Origin: Ralstonia sp. UBA689
GTDB lineage: Bacteria > Pseudomonadota > Gammaproteobacteria > Burkholderiales > Burkholderiaceae
Reading direction: 5' to 3'
DNA: 42,195 bases
NCBI RefSeq assembly: GCF_002298975.1
Contig: NZ_DBMV01000023.1
Span: 1 to 42,195, forward strand
Below the pieces are notes generated by a model. That model saw only the letters and a list, made by a program, of their open reading frames with translations, was not told the origin of the DNA and did not search any database. Within the stretch, counting starts at the first letter, position 1; each line of letters starts with the position of its first letter. Below are positions 9,850-18,936 of this stretch, in pieces. The position numbers and the translations under genes are program-made.

Positions 9850-10767
9850 TCAGGCGGCGTTTTGAGCTAACCACTGCCCGCCGCTGCAGCGGTCGTGGCC
9901 GGCCAGGTCCTGCGCGGTGAAGACCTCGGCGAAGCCCGTCTCGGCCAGCAGCTTGCGCACGGCCCCGCCCTGGTCATAGCCGTGTTCGAGCAGCAGCCAG
10001 CCATTCGCTGCCAGGCGTGCCGGAGCGCCGGCAATGATGGTGCGCAGGTGCCGCAGGCCGTCTTCGTGATCGGTGAGGGCGCCAGTGGGCTCGAAGCGCA
10101 AGTCGCCCTGGCCGAGGTGTTCGTCGGTCACGGCGATGTAGGGCGGGTTGCTGACGATCAGGTCGAAGACAGGCGGGGCGTCGGCCTCGGCCAGCGCGCC
10201 GTACCAGTCGCCCAGCGCCGCATGCAGGTTCGTCGCGCCCAGCGCCTGGGCGTTGCCCATTGCCACAGCCAGCGCATCGGCCGAAGTATCGGTGGCCCAC
10301 ACGCGCGCATCGTGCCGCGCCAGCGCGATGGTGACGGCGATGATGCCGCTGCCGGTGCCGAGGTCCAGCACGTTGGGTGCATCTCGCTCGTTGATGCGGT
10401 CCAGTGCCTGCTCGACCAGCAGTTCGGTGTCGGGGCGCGGGATCAGCACGGCCGGCGTGACCTTGAACACGCGGCCGAAGAATTCTCGCTCGCCCAGCAG
10501 ATAGGCCATCGGCTCGCCGGCCAGGCGGCGCGCGGCGAGTTCGCTGATCTGCCGGCGCACGGCTTCGTCCACGGGGTAGGTGTCCTGCGTGATGAGTTGC
10601 ACGCGCGACAGGCCGGTCGCATGCGAGACCAGCATGCGCGCCTCCAGGCTAGGCAGGCCGGCGCGTGTGAGCGCGGCCAGCGCATCGGCGACGCGGGCCA
10701 GGGTTTCGGGCGGGATCACGGAGACAGACGACACGGCAGGCTGGGCAACGGCAAAGATCGGGCGCAC
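9850..10767 (-). CDS. prmC: Peptide chain release factor N5-glutamine methyltransferase
   Basis: PrmC (HemK) methylates the Gln of the GGQ motif in release factors RF1 and RF2. The protein carries the SAM-binding motif VLDLGTGSG (133-141) and the catalytic NPPY motif (207-210) after FDLIVS. Its usual partner prfA is upstream, but separated by a lipoprotein gene and its terminator. The frame is open to a GTG at 10767, which lies against the T-rich end of that terminator and has no ribosome binding site. The real start may be one of the downstream GTG codons at 10734 or 10719. Identity is certain; the N-terminus is not. Confidence 0.93.
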   Translation of the reverse strand: MRPIFAVAQPAVSSVSVIPPETLARVADALAALTRAGLPSLEARMLVSHATGLSRVQLITQDTYPVDEAVRRQISELAARRLAGEPMAYLLGEREFFGRVFKVTPAVLIPRPDTELLVEQALDRINERDAPNVLDLGTGSGIIAVTIALARHDARVWATDTSADALAVAMGNAQALGATNLHAALGDWYGALAEADAPPVFDLIVSNPPYIAVTDEHLGQGDLRFEPTGALTDHEDGLRHLRTIIAGAPARLAANGWLLLEHGYDQGGAVRKLLAETGFAEVFTAQDLAGHDRCSGGQWLAQNAA

Positions 10768-10774
10768 AAAATAA

Positions 10775-10806
10775 CACGGGCCCGGCCGTATCGGCGCGGG
10801 CCCGTG
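10775..10806 (-). terminator. Strong terminator between the lipoprotein gene and prmC
   Basis: Perfect 10-bp arms CACGGGCCCG/CGGGCCCGTG, with an inner GCCG-TAT-CGGC stem and one bulged G. On the minus strand it is followed by TTATTTTG. It separates the lipoprotein transcript from prmC. Confidence 0.88.
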
Positions 10807-10826
10807 CGGGCGGAAGGTTGTTGCGA

Positions 10827-11192
10827 TTATTGCTTGGCAGCGTCCTTGGCCTTCTCCGCGCCTTCCTTGGCGGCATCGGCGGCCTTGCTGGCAACGTCTG
10901 CCGCCTTGCTGGCGGCATCCTTGGCAGCGTCCTTGGCTTGGGCCATCGCCCCCGAGGCGGCGTCCATCGCGGCTTGCGCGCCGGAGGCGGCTTCGGTCAC
11001 GCCGGCCTTGGCGGCATCTGCAGCCTTGCCCGCGACATTGCTGGCGCTGTCGACAGCCTGCTTGGCCGCATCGGCCGATTGTTGGATCGTGCTCTTGGCG
11101 GCGTCGACCGGGGCTTCGTCCTTCTTGCCGCAGGCGGCCAGTCCAAGGGCGAGGGTCGTGGCAACGGAAATGGCCAGCAGTTGGGTACGCAT
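10827..11192 (-). CDS. Alanine/lysine-rich helical lipoprotein
   Basis: A 121-aa lipoprotein. The signal peptide ends in LGLAAC (lipobox L-A-A-C, Cys21). The mature part is almost entirely Ala, Lys, Asp and Ser in short degenerate repeats such as AADAAKxx and KDAAKDAASKAADVASK. These predict one long amphipathic helix, similar to LEA-like or Lpp-like stress proteins. Ribosome binding site AGGAG 8 nt upstream; a TATAAT hexamer at 11288-11293; strong terminator after the stop. It is thus an independent unit inside the otherwise conserved hemA-prfA-prmC cluster. Exact function is unknown. Confidence 0.82.
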   Translation of the reverse strand: MRTQLLAISVATTLALGLAACGKKDEAPVDAAKSTIQQSADAAKQAVDSASNVAGKAADAAKAGVTEAASGAQAAMDAASGAMAQAKDAAKDAASKAADVASKAADAAKEGAEKAKDAAKQ

Positions 11193-11287
11193 TGCGATTC
11201 TCCTAATCGTCGTGGTGGTTGCCGCGCCTGTCAGGGAGGGGGAGCCACCGGATGAGACCGGCGGCGCACTCGGCGCGATCGAGATCG

Positions 11288-11293
11288 ATTATA
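11288..11293 (-). promoter_or_regulatory. Candidate -10 element of the lipoprotein gene
   Basis: Consensus TATAAT on the minus strand, 96 bp before the start codon. No good -35 hexamer was found at 16-18 bp, so the assignment rests on the -10 only. Confidence 0.45.
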
Positions 11294-11382
11294 GGAACGG
11301 GCAGCCGTCGCGCCACCGCGCAAAGCTGTATCAAACGCAAGCGGATGTTACGAAGCCCGCGCTTTTTAACAATCTGGCGCGA

Positions 11383-12465
11383 TCAGACATCCTCGCCCAG
11401 CGCGGCGAGCTGCTCGGCCTGGTGCTCGGCAGCCAGCGCGCCGACCAGTTCATCCAGATCGCCGTCCATGATCGCGTCGATCTTGTACAGCGTCAGGTTG
11501 ATGCGGTGGTCGGTCACGCGGCCCTGCGGGAAGTTGTAGGTGCGGATGCGGTCGGATCGGTCGCCGGAGCCGATCAGGCTCTTGCGGGCGCTGGCTTCCT
11601 TGGCTTGCGCTTCGCGCTCCTGGCGGTCTTTCAGGCGCGCGGCCAGCACTTGCATGGCGCGGTCTTTGTTCCGGTGCTGGCTGCGGTCGTCCTGGCACTC
11701 CACCACCAAGCCGGTCGGCAGGTGGGTGATGCGAACGGCCGAATCCGTCTTGTTGATGTGCTGGCCACCAGCGCCGGAGGCGCGGAAGGTGTCGATGCGC
11801 AGGTCCGCCGGGTTGATCTGGATGTCGGCCAGCGCGTCGGCCTCGGGCATGATCGCCACGGTGCAGGCGGAGGTATGGATGCGTCCCTGGGTCTCGGTGG
11901 CCGGCACGCGCTGCACGCGGTGGCCGCCGGACTCGAACTTCAGTCGCGAATACGCGCCTTCGCCCGCCAGCCGCACGATCACTTCCTTGTAGCCGCCCAG
12001 ATCCGACGGCGATTCGCTCACGATCTCCACCTGCCAGCGCTGGCGTTCAGCAAAGCGCGTGTACATGCGCAGCAGATCGCCCGCGAAGAGGGCCGACTCA
12101 TCCCCGCCCGTGCCGGCGCGGATTTCCACGAAGATGTTGCGGTGGTCGTTCGGGTCCTTCGGCAGCAGCAGGCGCTGAAGCTCGCCTTCGAGCGACTCCA
12201 TGCGTTCGCGCGCGGCGCGGATCTCGTCTTCGGCAAACGCCTTCATGTCGGGATCGGCCAGCAACTCCTGTGCAGTGGCCACGTCGTCCTGAACCTGCTT
12301 CCATGCCGCGTATTGCGCGACCACGGGTTCCAGCTCGGCGTGTTCGCGCGTGAGTTTGCGGTATTGGTCGAGATTGGCGGTGGCGTCTTCGCGCGCGAGC
12401 AGCGCGTTGATTTCGACGGTGCGCTCGGCCAGTTGGTCGAGCTTGGACAGCATGCTGGGCTTCAT
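11383..12465 (-). CDS. prfA: Peptide chain release factor 1
   Basis: RF1 terminates translation at UAA and UAG. The 360-aa protein has the PAT stop-codon recognition motif (188-190, in RVPATETQGR) and the GGQ catalytic motif (233-235, in GAGGQHINKTDSAV), at the same numbering as E. coli RF1 to my recollection. The length is standard. It follows hemA by 97 bp. The substrate Gln235 is the residue methylated by PrmC, encoded two genes downstream. Confidence 0.97.
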   Translation of the reverse strand: MKPSMLSKLDQLAERTVEINALLAREDATANLDQYRKLTREHAELEPVVAQYAAWKQVQDDVATAQELLADPDMKAFAEDEIRAARERMESLEGELQRLLLPKDPNDHRNIFVEIRAGTGGDESALFAGDLLRMYTRFAERQRWQVEIVSESPSDLGGYKEVIVRLAGEGAYSRLKFESGGHRVQRVPATETQGRIHTSACTVAIMPEADALADIQINPADLRIDTFRASGAGGQHINKTDSAVRITHLPTGLVVECQDDRSQHRNKDRAMQVLAARLKDRQEREAQAKEASARKSLIGSGDRSDRIRTYNFPQGRVTDHRINLTLYKIDAIMDGDLDELVGALAAEHQAEQLAALGEDV

Positions 12466-12562
12466 TCGGGCAGTCGCGACAGAGAAACGCTAGGGCGAAG
12501 GCGGCGCATGATAACGCGCCGCAGGAGGCGCCCGGGTCGGGCGCGTGCGGGAGAATGCGCCG

Positions 12563-13870
12563 CTAGCGCTCGGAGTGGCTCGACTGGCGGAACAGCGCCG
12601 GCAGCAGGTCGATGAGCTGTTCGCGGCCCTCGCCCTGCGTGTGGTTCAGCGCATGGGTCGGGCCGTGGAGGAATTTCTTGGTCAGCGCCTGCGATAGCGC
12701 TTCGAGCACCAGCGCCGGGTCATCGCCGCGCGCAAGCATGCGTTGCGCGCGCTCCAGTTCGCTCTGGCGCAGCATTTCGGCTTGCGCGTGCAGGTCGCGG
12801 ATGATGGGCACCACGCTGCGCGCATCCAGCCAGTGCATGAAGTTCTGCACGCGCGTCTCGATGATGGCCTCGGCCTGTGCCACAGCAGCCTGGCGCAGCG
12901 CGTTGCCCTCGCGCACGATGGCGCCGAGGTCATCCACGGTATAGAGGAACACGTCGGACAGGCGTGCAACTTCGGGTTCGATGTCGCGCGGCACGGCCAG
13001 GTCGACCATGAACATCGGGCGGTGGCGACGCTGCTTGATCGCGCGCTCCACGGCGCCCAGGCCGATGATGGGCAGCGTGCTGGCGGTGCACGAGACGACG
13101 ATGTCGAACTCGGCCAGCTTGGTCGGCAATTCAGCCAGACGCACGGCACGGGCATTCAGGCCCTGGTTCGACAGCGCCTCGGCCAGCTTTTCGCCGCGCT
13201 CCAGCGTGCGGTTGGCGATCACCACCTCGCGCGGCGTCTGCGCGGCGAAGTGGGTGGCGCACAGTTCGATCATCTCGCCGGCGCCGATGAACAGCACGCG
13301 CTGTTCGGCAATCGACTCGAAGATGCGCTGCGCCAGGCGCACGGCGGCGGCGGCCATCGATACGGAATGCGCGCCGATCTCGGTCGTGCCGCGCACTTCC
13401 TTGGCCACTGCAAAGGTGCGCTGGAATAGCTGATTCAGGTACGTGCCTAGGGCGCCCGCTTCGGTGGCGGTGCGCACGGCGTCTTTCATCTGGCCGAGGA
13501 TCTGCGTTTCGCCCAGCACCATCGAATCCAGCCCGCTGGCTACGCGAAAAGCGTGGCGAACAGCCTGCGATTGGCCCAACGAATAGACGTGGGGCGCCAG
13601 TTCGGACGCGTCGATGTTGTGGTGATGGGCCAGCCAGCGGATGGCGTGCTCATGCGCGGTGTCTTCGGGCAGGTTGCCGTCGGTGGCGCAATAGATCTCG
13701 GTGCGGTTGCAGGTGGAGAGGATGGCCGCTTCAGCCGTGCTCTTGAGGTGCGGCAGGTGCTGACGCAGCGTGCCCAGCGCGGGCTTGAGCTGCTCAAGCG
13801 GAAACGCCACCTTCTCGCGCAAAGAAAGCGGCGCCGTGTGGTGGTTGATTCCGAGGGTGAGCAACTGCAT
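12563..13870 (-). CDS. hemA: Glutamyl-tRNA reductase
   Basis: HemA reduces glutamyl-tRNA(Glu) to glutamate-1-semialdehyde with NADPH, the first committed step of tetrapyrrole synthesis by the C5 route. The 435-aa protein shows the N-terminal LGINHHTAPLSLREK, the catalytic Cys54 in ILSTCNRTEIY, the conserved VLGETQILGQMKDA, and the nucleotide-binding VLFIGAGEMIEL. The frame is open 30 codons further upstream, but homology starts at MQLLTLGINHHTAPL (13870). First gene of the hemA-prfA cluster. Confidence 0.96.
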   Translation of the reverse strand: MQLLTLGINHHTAPLSLREKVAFPLEQLKPALGTLRQHLPHLKSTAEAAILSTCNRTEIYCATDGNLPEDTAHEHAIRWLAHHHNIDASELAPHVYSLGQSQAVRHAFRVASGLDSMVLGETQILGQMKDAVRTATEAGALGTYLNQLFQRTFAVAKEVRGTTEIGAHSVSMAAAAVRLAQRIFESIAEQRVLFIGAGEMIELCATHFAAQTPREVVIANRTLERGEKLAEALSNQGLNARAVRLAELPTKLAEFDIVVSCTASTLPIIGLGAVERAIKQRRHRPMFMVDLAVPRDIEPEVARLSDVFLYTVDDLGAIVREGNALRQAAVAQAEAIIETRVQNFMHWLDARSVVPIIRDLHAQAEMLRQSELERAQRMLARGDDPALVLEALSQALTKKFLHGPTHALNHTQGEGREQLIDLLPALFRQSSHSER

Positions 13871-13919
13871 GTGGGGGCGGCCGGCCGATGTGGATCGGCA
13901 CGAATTTTGAGTACTCGAA

Positions 13920-13925
13920 ATTATA
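13920..13925 (-). promoter_or_regulatory. hemA: Candidate hemA -10 element
   Basis: TATAAT on the minus strand, 50 bp before the hemA ATG. The -35 position reads CTGTCG, a weak match. Confidence 0.45.
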
Positions 13926-14073
13926 ACGCCCGAGCCGACACCCGACAGGACGCAGGTCAAACCAGCCGCGGCTCATTGGATGAATGTGATTTATGCGGCA
14001 TGCGCTGCATCGATGGTTTTCCCTGCTTGCTTGCGCTAAGGTACGCGTCCAATCGAACTTGGAGAACATGGCG

Positions 14074-14322
14074 ATGGGGTGGATCGGGCCGCTTTGGATC
14101 GGGTTGGCGGTGGGCTTCGTGGCGCGTTGGCTGCATCCGGGCAGCAAGCGCCTGGGATGGGCGACGGCCTTGCTGGCGGGCGTGATCGGGGCGTTGGCCG
14201 GTTACTACGGTGGCCAGTTCGCACACCTGTATGCCGACGGGCAGATCCTGGCGTGGACGGCGGCCGTGATCGGCGCGATGGTGGTGCCTGCGGTGTGGGG
14301 ACTGGTGCGGGGCCGTCGATGA
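14074..14322 (+). CDS. GlsB/YeaQ/YmgE-like small membrane protein
   Basis: An 82-aa hydrophobic protein with three predicted membrane segments, separated by short Gly-rich or basic loops. The layout (WIGLAVGFVARWLHPG, then a Gly/Ala-rich helix, then WTAAVIGAMVVPAVWGLV) resembles the YeaQ/YmgE (GlsB) family, often named transglycosylase-associated although no enzymatic role is shown. Start: GGAGA lies 8 nt before the ATG at 14074 but only 2 nt before the ATG at 14068, so 14074 is preferred. Its stop overlaps the next start as ATGA. Family assignment is moderate. Confidence 0.7.
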   Translation: MGWIGPLWIGLAVGFVARWLHPGSKRLGWATALLAGVIGALAGYYGGQFAHLYADGQILAWTAAVIGAMVVPAVWGLVRGRR

Positions 14323-14795
14323 CACGGCGTGGGCGGCGGCAAGCTGGCTGGCTGGCGGCCGGCGCCCTGCTGCTGAGTCTGCCGGCGGCCGGTCTGGCCT
14401 ACACCGTGCGGACCTGTACCGAGGTCAGCCGCCCCTATGTCGGTCGCCTGAGCGGGCCGGTGGCCGGCTACCTGGCCGACGAGGTGGGTTTTTTCTCGAT
14501 GCACGATCTCTCGCGCAACGGCAGCCTGCTGTGCGGCCAGGTGTCCGACCTGGCCTGGCCCGAACGCGATGGCGTGCCGCGCTTCGGCCAGCTGCGCCGC
14601 CTGCCCGACGCCCAGGTGCCTGCCGGTTTCAGGGGCGCCTACGAGAATGCGCGCTATCGCTATCTGTTTGCCAGCCCGCAGGAGCAGACCGAGTTCGACA
14701 CCGTGATCGAACTGCGCGATGGCCGGCTGGTGCGGGGAGGGCATCCGGCCGCAAGTGGTGCGGCGCTGAGGCGGATCGCAGCGCCTCACCCATGA
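14319..14795 (+). CDS. Hypothetical exported protein
   Basis: A 158-aa protein of no family I recognise. It starts with a basic signal peptide (TRRGRRQAGWLAAGALLLSLPAAGLA). The mature region has two cysteines (near 33 and 72) that may form a disulfide, and a C-terminal region ending FDTVIELRDGRLVRGG. The start overlaps the previous gene's stop by 4 bp (ATGA), indicating translational coupling to the small membrane protein. Both genes likely act in the envelope. Confidence 0.75.
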   Translation: MTRRGRRQAGWLAAGALLLSLPAAGLAYTVRTCTEVSRPYVGRLSGPVAGYLADEVGFFSMHDLSRNGSLLCGQVSDLAWPERDGVPRFGQLRRLPDAQVPAGFRGAYENARYRYLFASPQEQTEFDTVIELRDGRLVRGGHPAASGAALRRIAAPHP

Positions 14796-14798
14796 AAG

Positions 14799-14818
14799 AG
14801 CCCCGCATGTGCGGGGCT
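14799..14818. terminator. Bidirectional hairpin terminator between convergent genes
   Basis: AGCCCCGC-ATGT-GCGGGGCT, an 8-bp perfect stem with a 4-nt loop. It is followed by a short pyrimidine run on either strand (TGCTCGTT; CTTTC). It sits between the 14319 gene and ychF. Confidence 0.75.
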
Positions 14819-14838
14819 TGCTCGTTGCGCGTGCCTGA

Positions 14839-15933
<1,095 letters not shown>

Positions 15934-16075
15934 GGCGAAAGGCTCTAAATCAAATGGGTTTGCGTGGGCGCTGCCCACTGTCGCTGGCATGCGCCGATCC
16001 GGGCACCCCCGGAAGATCGCAGGTGGAGGCTGCAACACAGCGACGGGGCATGGGCTTGCCGGGCTGCGCGCGGTG

Positions 16076-16093
16076 ATCACGGAAAGCCGTGAT
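16076..16093. other. Small hairpin upstream of ychF
   Basis: Perfect 7-bp inverted repeat ATCACGG-AAAG-CCGTGAT, directly next to a TACAAT hexamer on the minus strand (16092-16097). It could be an operator of the ychF promoter or a terminator remnant of the upstream EamA gene. Confidence 0.4.
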
Positions 16094-16115
16094 TGTAACC
16101 GCTCCCGGGCAGGCG

Positions 16116-17036
16116 CTATTGCCGGGTGGGCGTCTGTTCCTGCGGCGCTGCCTCGGCGCGTTTGCGTTGCGTGCGGCTGACCAGCACCACGGCGATCCCC
16201 CCGAGGATCGCCGCCGATGCCGCCGCCAGGCGCGGCGTGAACGGTTCGGCCAGGAACACCACCGCACCGAATGCGGCGATGGGCGGGACCGACAGCTGCA
16301 CCGCCGCAGCGCGGATCGCCGATAACCCCTTGAGTGCGGCATACCAGATCACATAGCCGATGCCCGAGGTCACCGCGCCGGAAGCGAAGGCGAGCCCGAT
16401 CCCGGCCGAGCTGGCGTGCGCACGGCTGGCCAGCAGCGCGCTCAGGACCAGCGCCATGGGCGCGGCGCGCAGGAAATTGCCGGCGGTAGCGCCCAGCGGA
16501 TCGGTCAACCCGCGCCCGCGCAGCGAATACACGCCCCAGGCCATGCCGGCCGCCGTCATGAGTGCCGCGCCCAGCGGGGTTGGCGCCGTCATGCCAGGCG
16601 ACACGAGGTAGACCAACCCGCCCGCTGCCAGCGCAAAGCCCAGCCAGCCCAGCGGCTCGAACCGCTCGCCCGCGCGTAGGCCCGCGGCCAGCATGGTGAG
16701 TTGCACCGCGCCAAAGAGGATCAGCGCGCCCGTGCCCGCGCTGAGCGTGAGATACGCAAACGAGAAGAACGCGACGTAAGCAAAGAGCATGGCTGCGGCG
16801 ACCCAATCCGTGTGTGACTGCAGCGCGCTGCCTGCCCGGGCAGAACCGGCCCGCGCGAGGATGGCCAGCATGGCGGCGCCAGAGACCAGGCGGACGCTGG
16901 AGAAGCTCGCCGCATCGATGGCAGCGTGCTGCAGGGCCAGCCGGCACAGCAGCGAGTTGGAGGCAAACGCCACCATGGTGATGCTGGTGAGCAGCACCGT
17001 GCGCAACGCGAGCCGATTGTCGTCGACCGGGTCCAT
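16116..17036 (-). CDS. EamA/DMT-family transporter
   Basis: A 306-aa polytopic membrane protein of about ten hydrophobic segments arranged as two EamA repeats. Examples are VLLTSITMVAFASNSLLCRLAL near the start and the second repeat starting around residue 140 (APTPLGAALMTAAGMAWGVYSL). DMT transporters export metabolites or drugs; the substrate here is unknown. Start at ATG 17036 after GAGG; it lies 7 bp after the DUF2182 gene stop, so it is the third gene of the DUF1326-DUF2182-EamA operon. Confidence 0.88.
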   Translation of the reverse strand: MDPVDDNRLALRTVLLTSITMVAFASNSLLCRLALQHAAIDAASFSSVRLVSGAAMLAILARAGSARAGSALQSHTDWVAAAMLFAYVAFFSFAYLTLSAGTGALILFGAVQLTMLAAGLRAGERFEPLGWLGFALAAGGLVYLVSPGMTAPTPLGAALMTAAGMAWGVYSLRGRGLTDPLGATAGNFLRAAPMALVLSALLASRAHASSAGIGLAFASGAVTSGIGYVIWYAALKGLSAIRAAAVQLSVPPIAAFGAVVFLAEPFTPRLAAASAAILGGIAVVLVSRTQRKRAEAAPQEQTPTRQ

Positions 17037-17043
17037 GGCGGCC

Positions 17044-17877
17044 TCAGGCGAGCGGCGCCATGCTCGAGGCATGCATGATCACCAGTACCGCCGCCCCCGC
17101 CAGCAGGGCCACGCCAAGCGGCGCACTGAGCTGCCGGCCCCAGGAGACGTTCTTCTCGACGGCCATGGCGGCGGCCAGCACGAGCATCCAACCGAGGCTG
17201 CCGGCGCCCACCACGAACATCAGCAGCATCAACGCCCAACAGCAGCCGACGCAGAACAGCCCGTGACGCAGGCCCAGCATGAACGCCTGGCGCGCGTGCG
17301 CGCGGCCGCGCCAATGGCTCATCACGTAGCTCAGCGGGGAGCGGCATCGGTCGAGGCACCGGTACTTGAGCGCGCTGAACTGGAACGCACCCGCCCCGGC
17401 GAGGGTGGCCGCGCCGATCAGCCAGCCATGCCAGCCGAGCACCGGTACGCGTGTGATGCCCGCCAGCAGCAGCGCATGCACGCCGTGCACCAGCAGGCCG
17501 AATGCGCTCCACGCGCTCACGTAGCCGAGGCCGAGCAGCACCAGGAGGCGCGAGCGATCCGGTCGCTCCATCACGACACGGTCGAAGGCATTGAACAGCG
17601 GCAGCGTGGTCGGCAGCATCATCGCCAGGATCATCAGCGTCCAGGCCAGCGCATAGAGCGCCGCCGGCACGATCAGCGAGCCCGCCGGAATCGCGCGGCA
17701 CAGCCAGGCCGCCGGGCCGGACATCGTCCATTCACCGTGGTCGAGGTAGCGGCCGTAAGGGCTGCGTGTCCACAGCCACAGCGTGAGCCAGGCAAGCGTC
17801 ACCAGGCCGGCGAGCACCGGCAGGAAGATGCGCTGATGACGCGATGCTGCCGCGCGCATGGCTGGTGTCACGGTCAA
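17044..17877 (-). CDS. DUF2182 family integral membrane protein
   Basis: A 277-aa membrane protein with roughly six to seven hydrophobic segments. It has the family signature in the middle (ALAWTLMILAMMLPTTLPLFNAF, Met-rich), the loop KYRCLDRCRSPLSYVMSHW (C174, C178), and LRHGLFCVGCCWALMLLMF (C209, C212, C213). DUF2182 proteins are described as predicted metal-binding membrane proteins; the function is not proven. The start overlaps the DUF1326 stop and is a TTG; GTG at codon 3 or ATG at codon 7 are alternatives. Its partner DUF1326 is also cysteine-rich, which supports a shared thiol or metal role. Confidence 0.85.
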   Translation of the reverse strand: MTVTPAMRAAASRHQRIFLPVLAGLVTLAWLTLWLWTRSPYGRYLDHGEWTMSGPAAWLCRAIPAGSLIVPAALYALAWTLMILAMMLPTTLPLFNAFDRVVMERPDRSRLLVLLGLGYVSAWSAFGLLVHGVHALLLAGITRVPVLGWHGWLIGAATLAGAGAFQFSALKYRCLDRCRSPLSYVMSHWRGRAHARQAFMLGLRHGLFCVGCCWALMLLMFVVGAGSLGWMLVLAAAMAVEKNVSWGRQLSAPLGVALLAGAAVLVIMHASSMAPLA

Positions 17878-18476
17878 GCGTCAAACAGGAACGTGCTCTG
17901 CAGTGCGTTGTGGTTCTTGATGTCGACGTCGATGCCGATGGTCGCGTTCTTCGAGCGATACACCGGCGCCTTGCCGACGAACACCGGCGCGCCGGGCACG
18001 GTTGAGAACACGGTGTCGGCCAGCGTGGTCTGCGCGCCGGTCGGGCCAATGTAGGGTTCGAGTTCGGCGTAATAGTCGGCGCCGATCTTGAGCGTGCCTT
18101 TCGCTCCCATGATGTCGAAGGTGATCGGCGCGCGTTCGACCGACACGACCTTGCCGATCAGTTTGGCCAGTTCAGCGATTGGCCCGCCTGCCTGGCCCGT
18201 ATAGACCTTGAGCAGCGCCTGCTCCTGCGCCTCCGACGCGGAATCGTTGAGGTAGATCGCGGCGGTCCAGTTGCCTTCCAGGATGTTGCCGGGCACATGC
18301 GCGACGGCCGCGATGGTGCAGCCCGACACGTCGACGCCGTCCACCGTGCCCTGATCCATATGCCACGCGACGATCGTGTCGCAGGTGCCGAAATCGGGGT
18401 CTTCTCCGATCCAGCAGGGGCACAGCACGCGGCAGTTGCAGACTTCGAGCAGCCTGCCTTCCAGGTGATAGCTCAT
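17874..18476 (-). CDS. DUF1326 domain protein with CxCx3CxC motif
   Basis: A 200-aa soluble protein without a signal peptide. The N-terminus has the family motif EVCNCRVLCPCW (C13, C15, C19, C21), followed by C32 in FGTCDTI. Such a cluster of cysteines suggests binding of a soft metal or an Fe-S centre, but no activity is established that I know of. Strong ribosome binding site GGAGGA with 4-nt spacing fixes the start at 18476, although the frame is open further upstream. First gene of a three-gene operon with a DUF2182 membrane protein and an EamA transporter. Confidence 0.87.
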   Translation of the reverse strand: MSYHLEGRLLEVCNCRVLCPCWIGEDPDFGTCDTIVAWHMDQGTVDGVDVSGCTIAAVAHVPGNILEGNWTAAIYLNDSASEAQEQALLKVYTGQAGGPIAELAKLIGKVVSVERAPITFDIMGAKGTLKIGADYYAELEPYIGPTGAQTTLADTVFSTVPGAPVFVGKAPVYRSKNATIGIDVDIKNHNALQSTFLFDA

Positions 18477-18936
18477 GGTTTCCTCCAGAGTGCGCAGTTG
18501 GCGAATACGGCGCGCCACGGGGGGGAGCCAACGTCGGAGCCCCGCCCGGATGGAGGTACGGAAAAACGCGGACAAGCTGGAGGCCGTATCGATCGCATCC
18601 ACGACAGGTGGAGTCAGCAACCCCGCAAGCTGACAGCGGCGCGCTATGTCCCAATTCTAGGAAGCAGTACCTGCGAAGCAAGCGGGCAACCGGCGAGCCA
18701 TCAGGTGGGCGTTACAGCGCCGTAACACGTTACGTTCAGGAACGTAACAACCGCGCTCGGAATGCCGTCCTGGTACGCGCCTGCACGGGGGAGGGGAGTC
18801 CATGTCGTGTCCCGCAAAGCCAGGCAGGGCAACGCTTCGACCCGATCCGGCCGACGCGCGCAGCGGGCTGCGCTGCGAGCAGGCATGCCTATTGCAATGA
18901 GGTGTCTCAAACAACAAGATTCACTCGGAGCACAAC
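18477..18936. other. Divergent intergenic region with operator-like palindromes
   Basis: 460 bp between the divergent DUF1326 operon and the fliT-like gene. No convincing gene was found. Its notable content is the cluster of GTTAC/GTAAC inverted repeats at 18711-18748. Ribosome binding sites are seen at each end. Confidence 0.6.
18711..18748. promoter_or_regulatory. Cluster of GTTAC/GTAAC palindromes, candidate operator
   Basis: A perfect 9-bp inverted repeat GTTACGTTC-AG-GAACGTAAC lies at 18729-18748. Just before it are GTTAC (18711-18715) and GTAAC (18722-18726), which form further inverted pairs with each other and with the main site. Symmetry and repetition suggest binding of a dimeric repressor or activator. 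It lies ~235 bp from the DUF1326 start and ~190 bp from the fliT-like start, so the target gene is open. Confidence 0.65.

Noticed and set aside
12528..12544. GCGCCC/GGGCGC hairpin between hemA and prfA as a terminator
   Set aside because: No T-tract on the minus strand, and hemA-prfA are expected to be co-transcribed; kept only as a possible weak pause.
9895..12615. 906-codon plus-strand frame across prmC, the lipoprotein gene and prfA
   Set aside because: Spans three recognised minus-strand genes and their terminator; no coherent domain.
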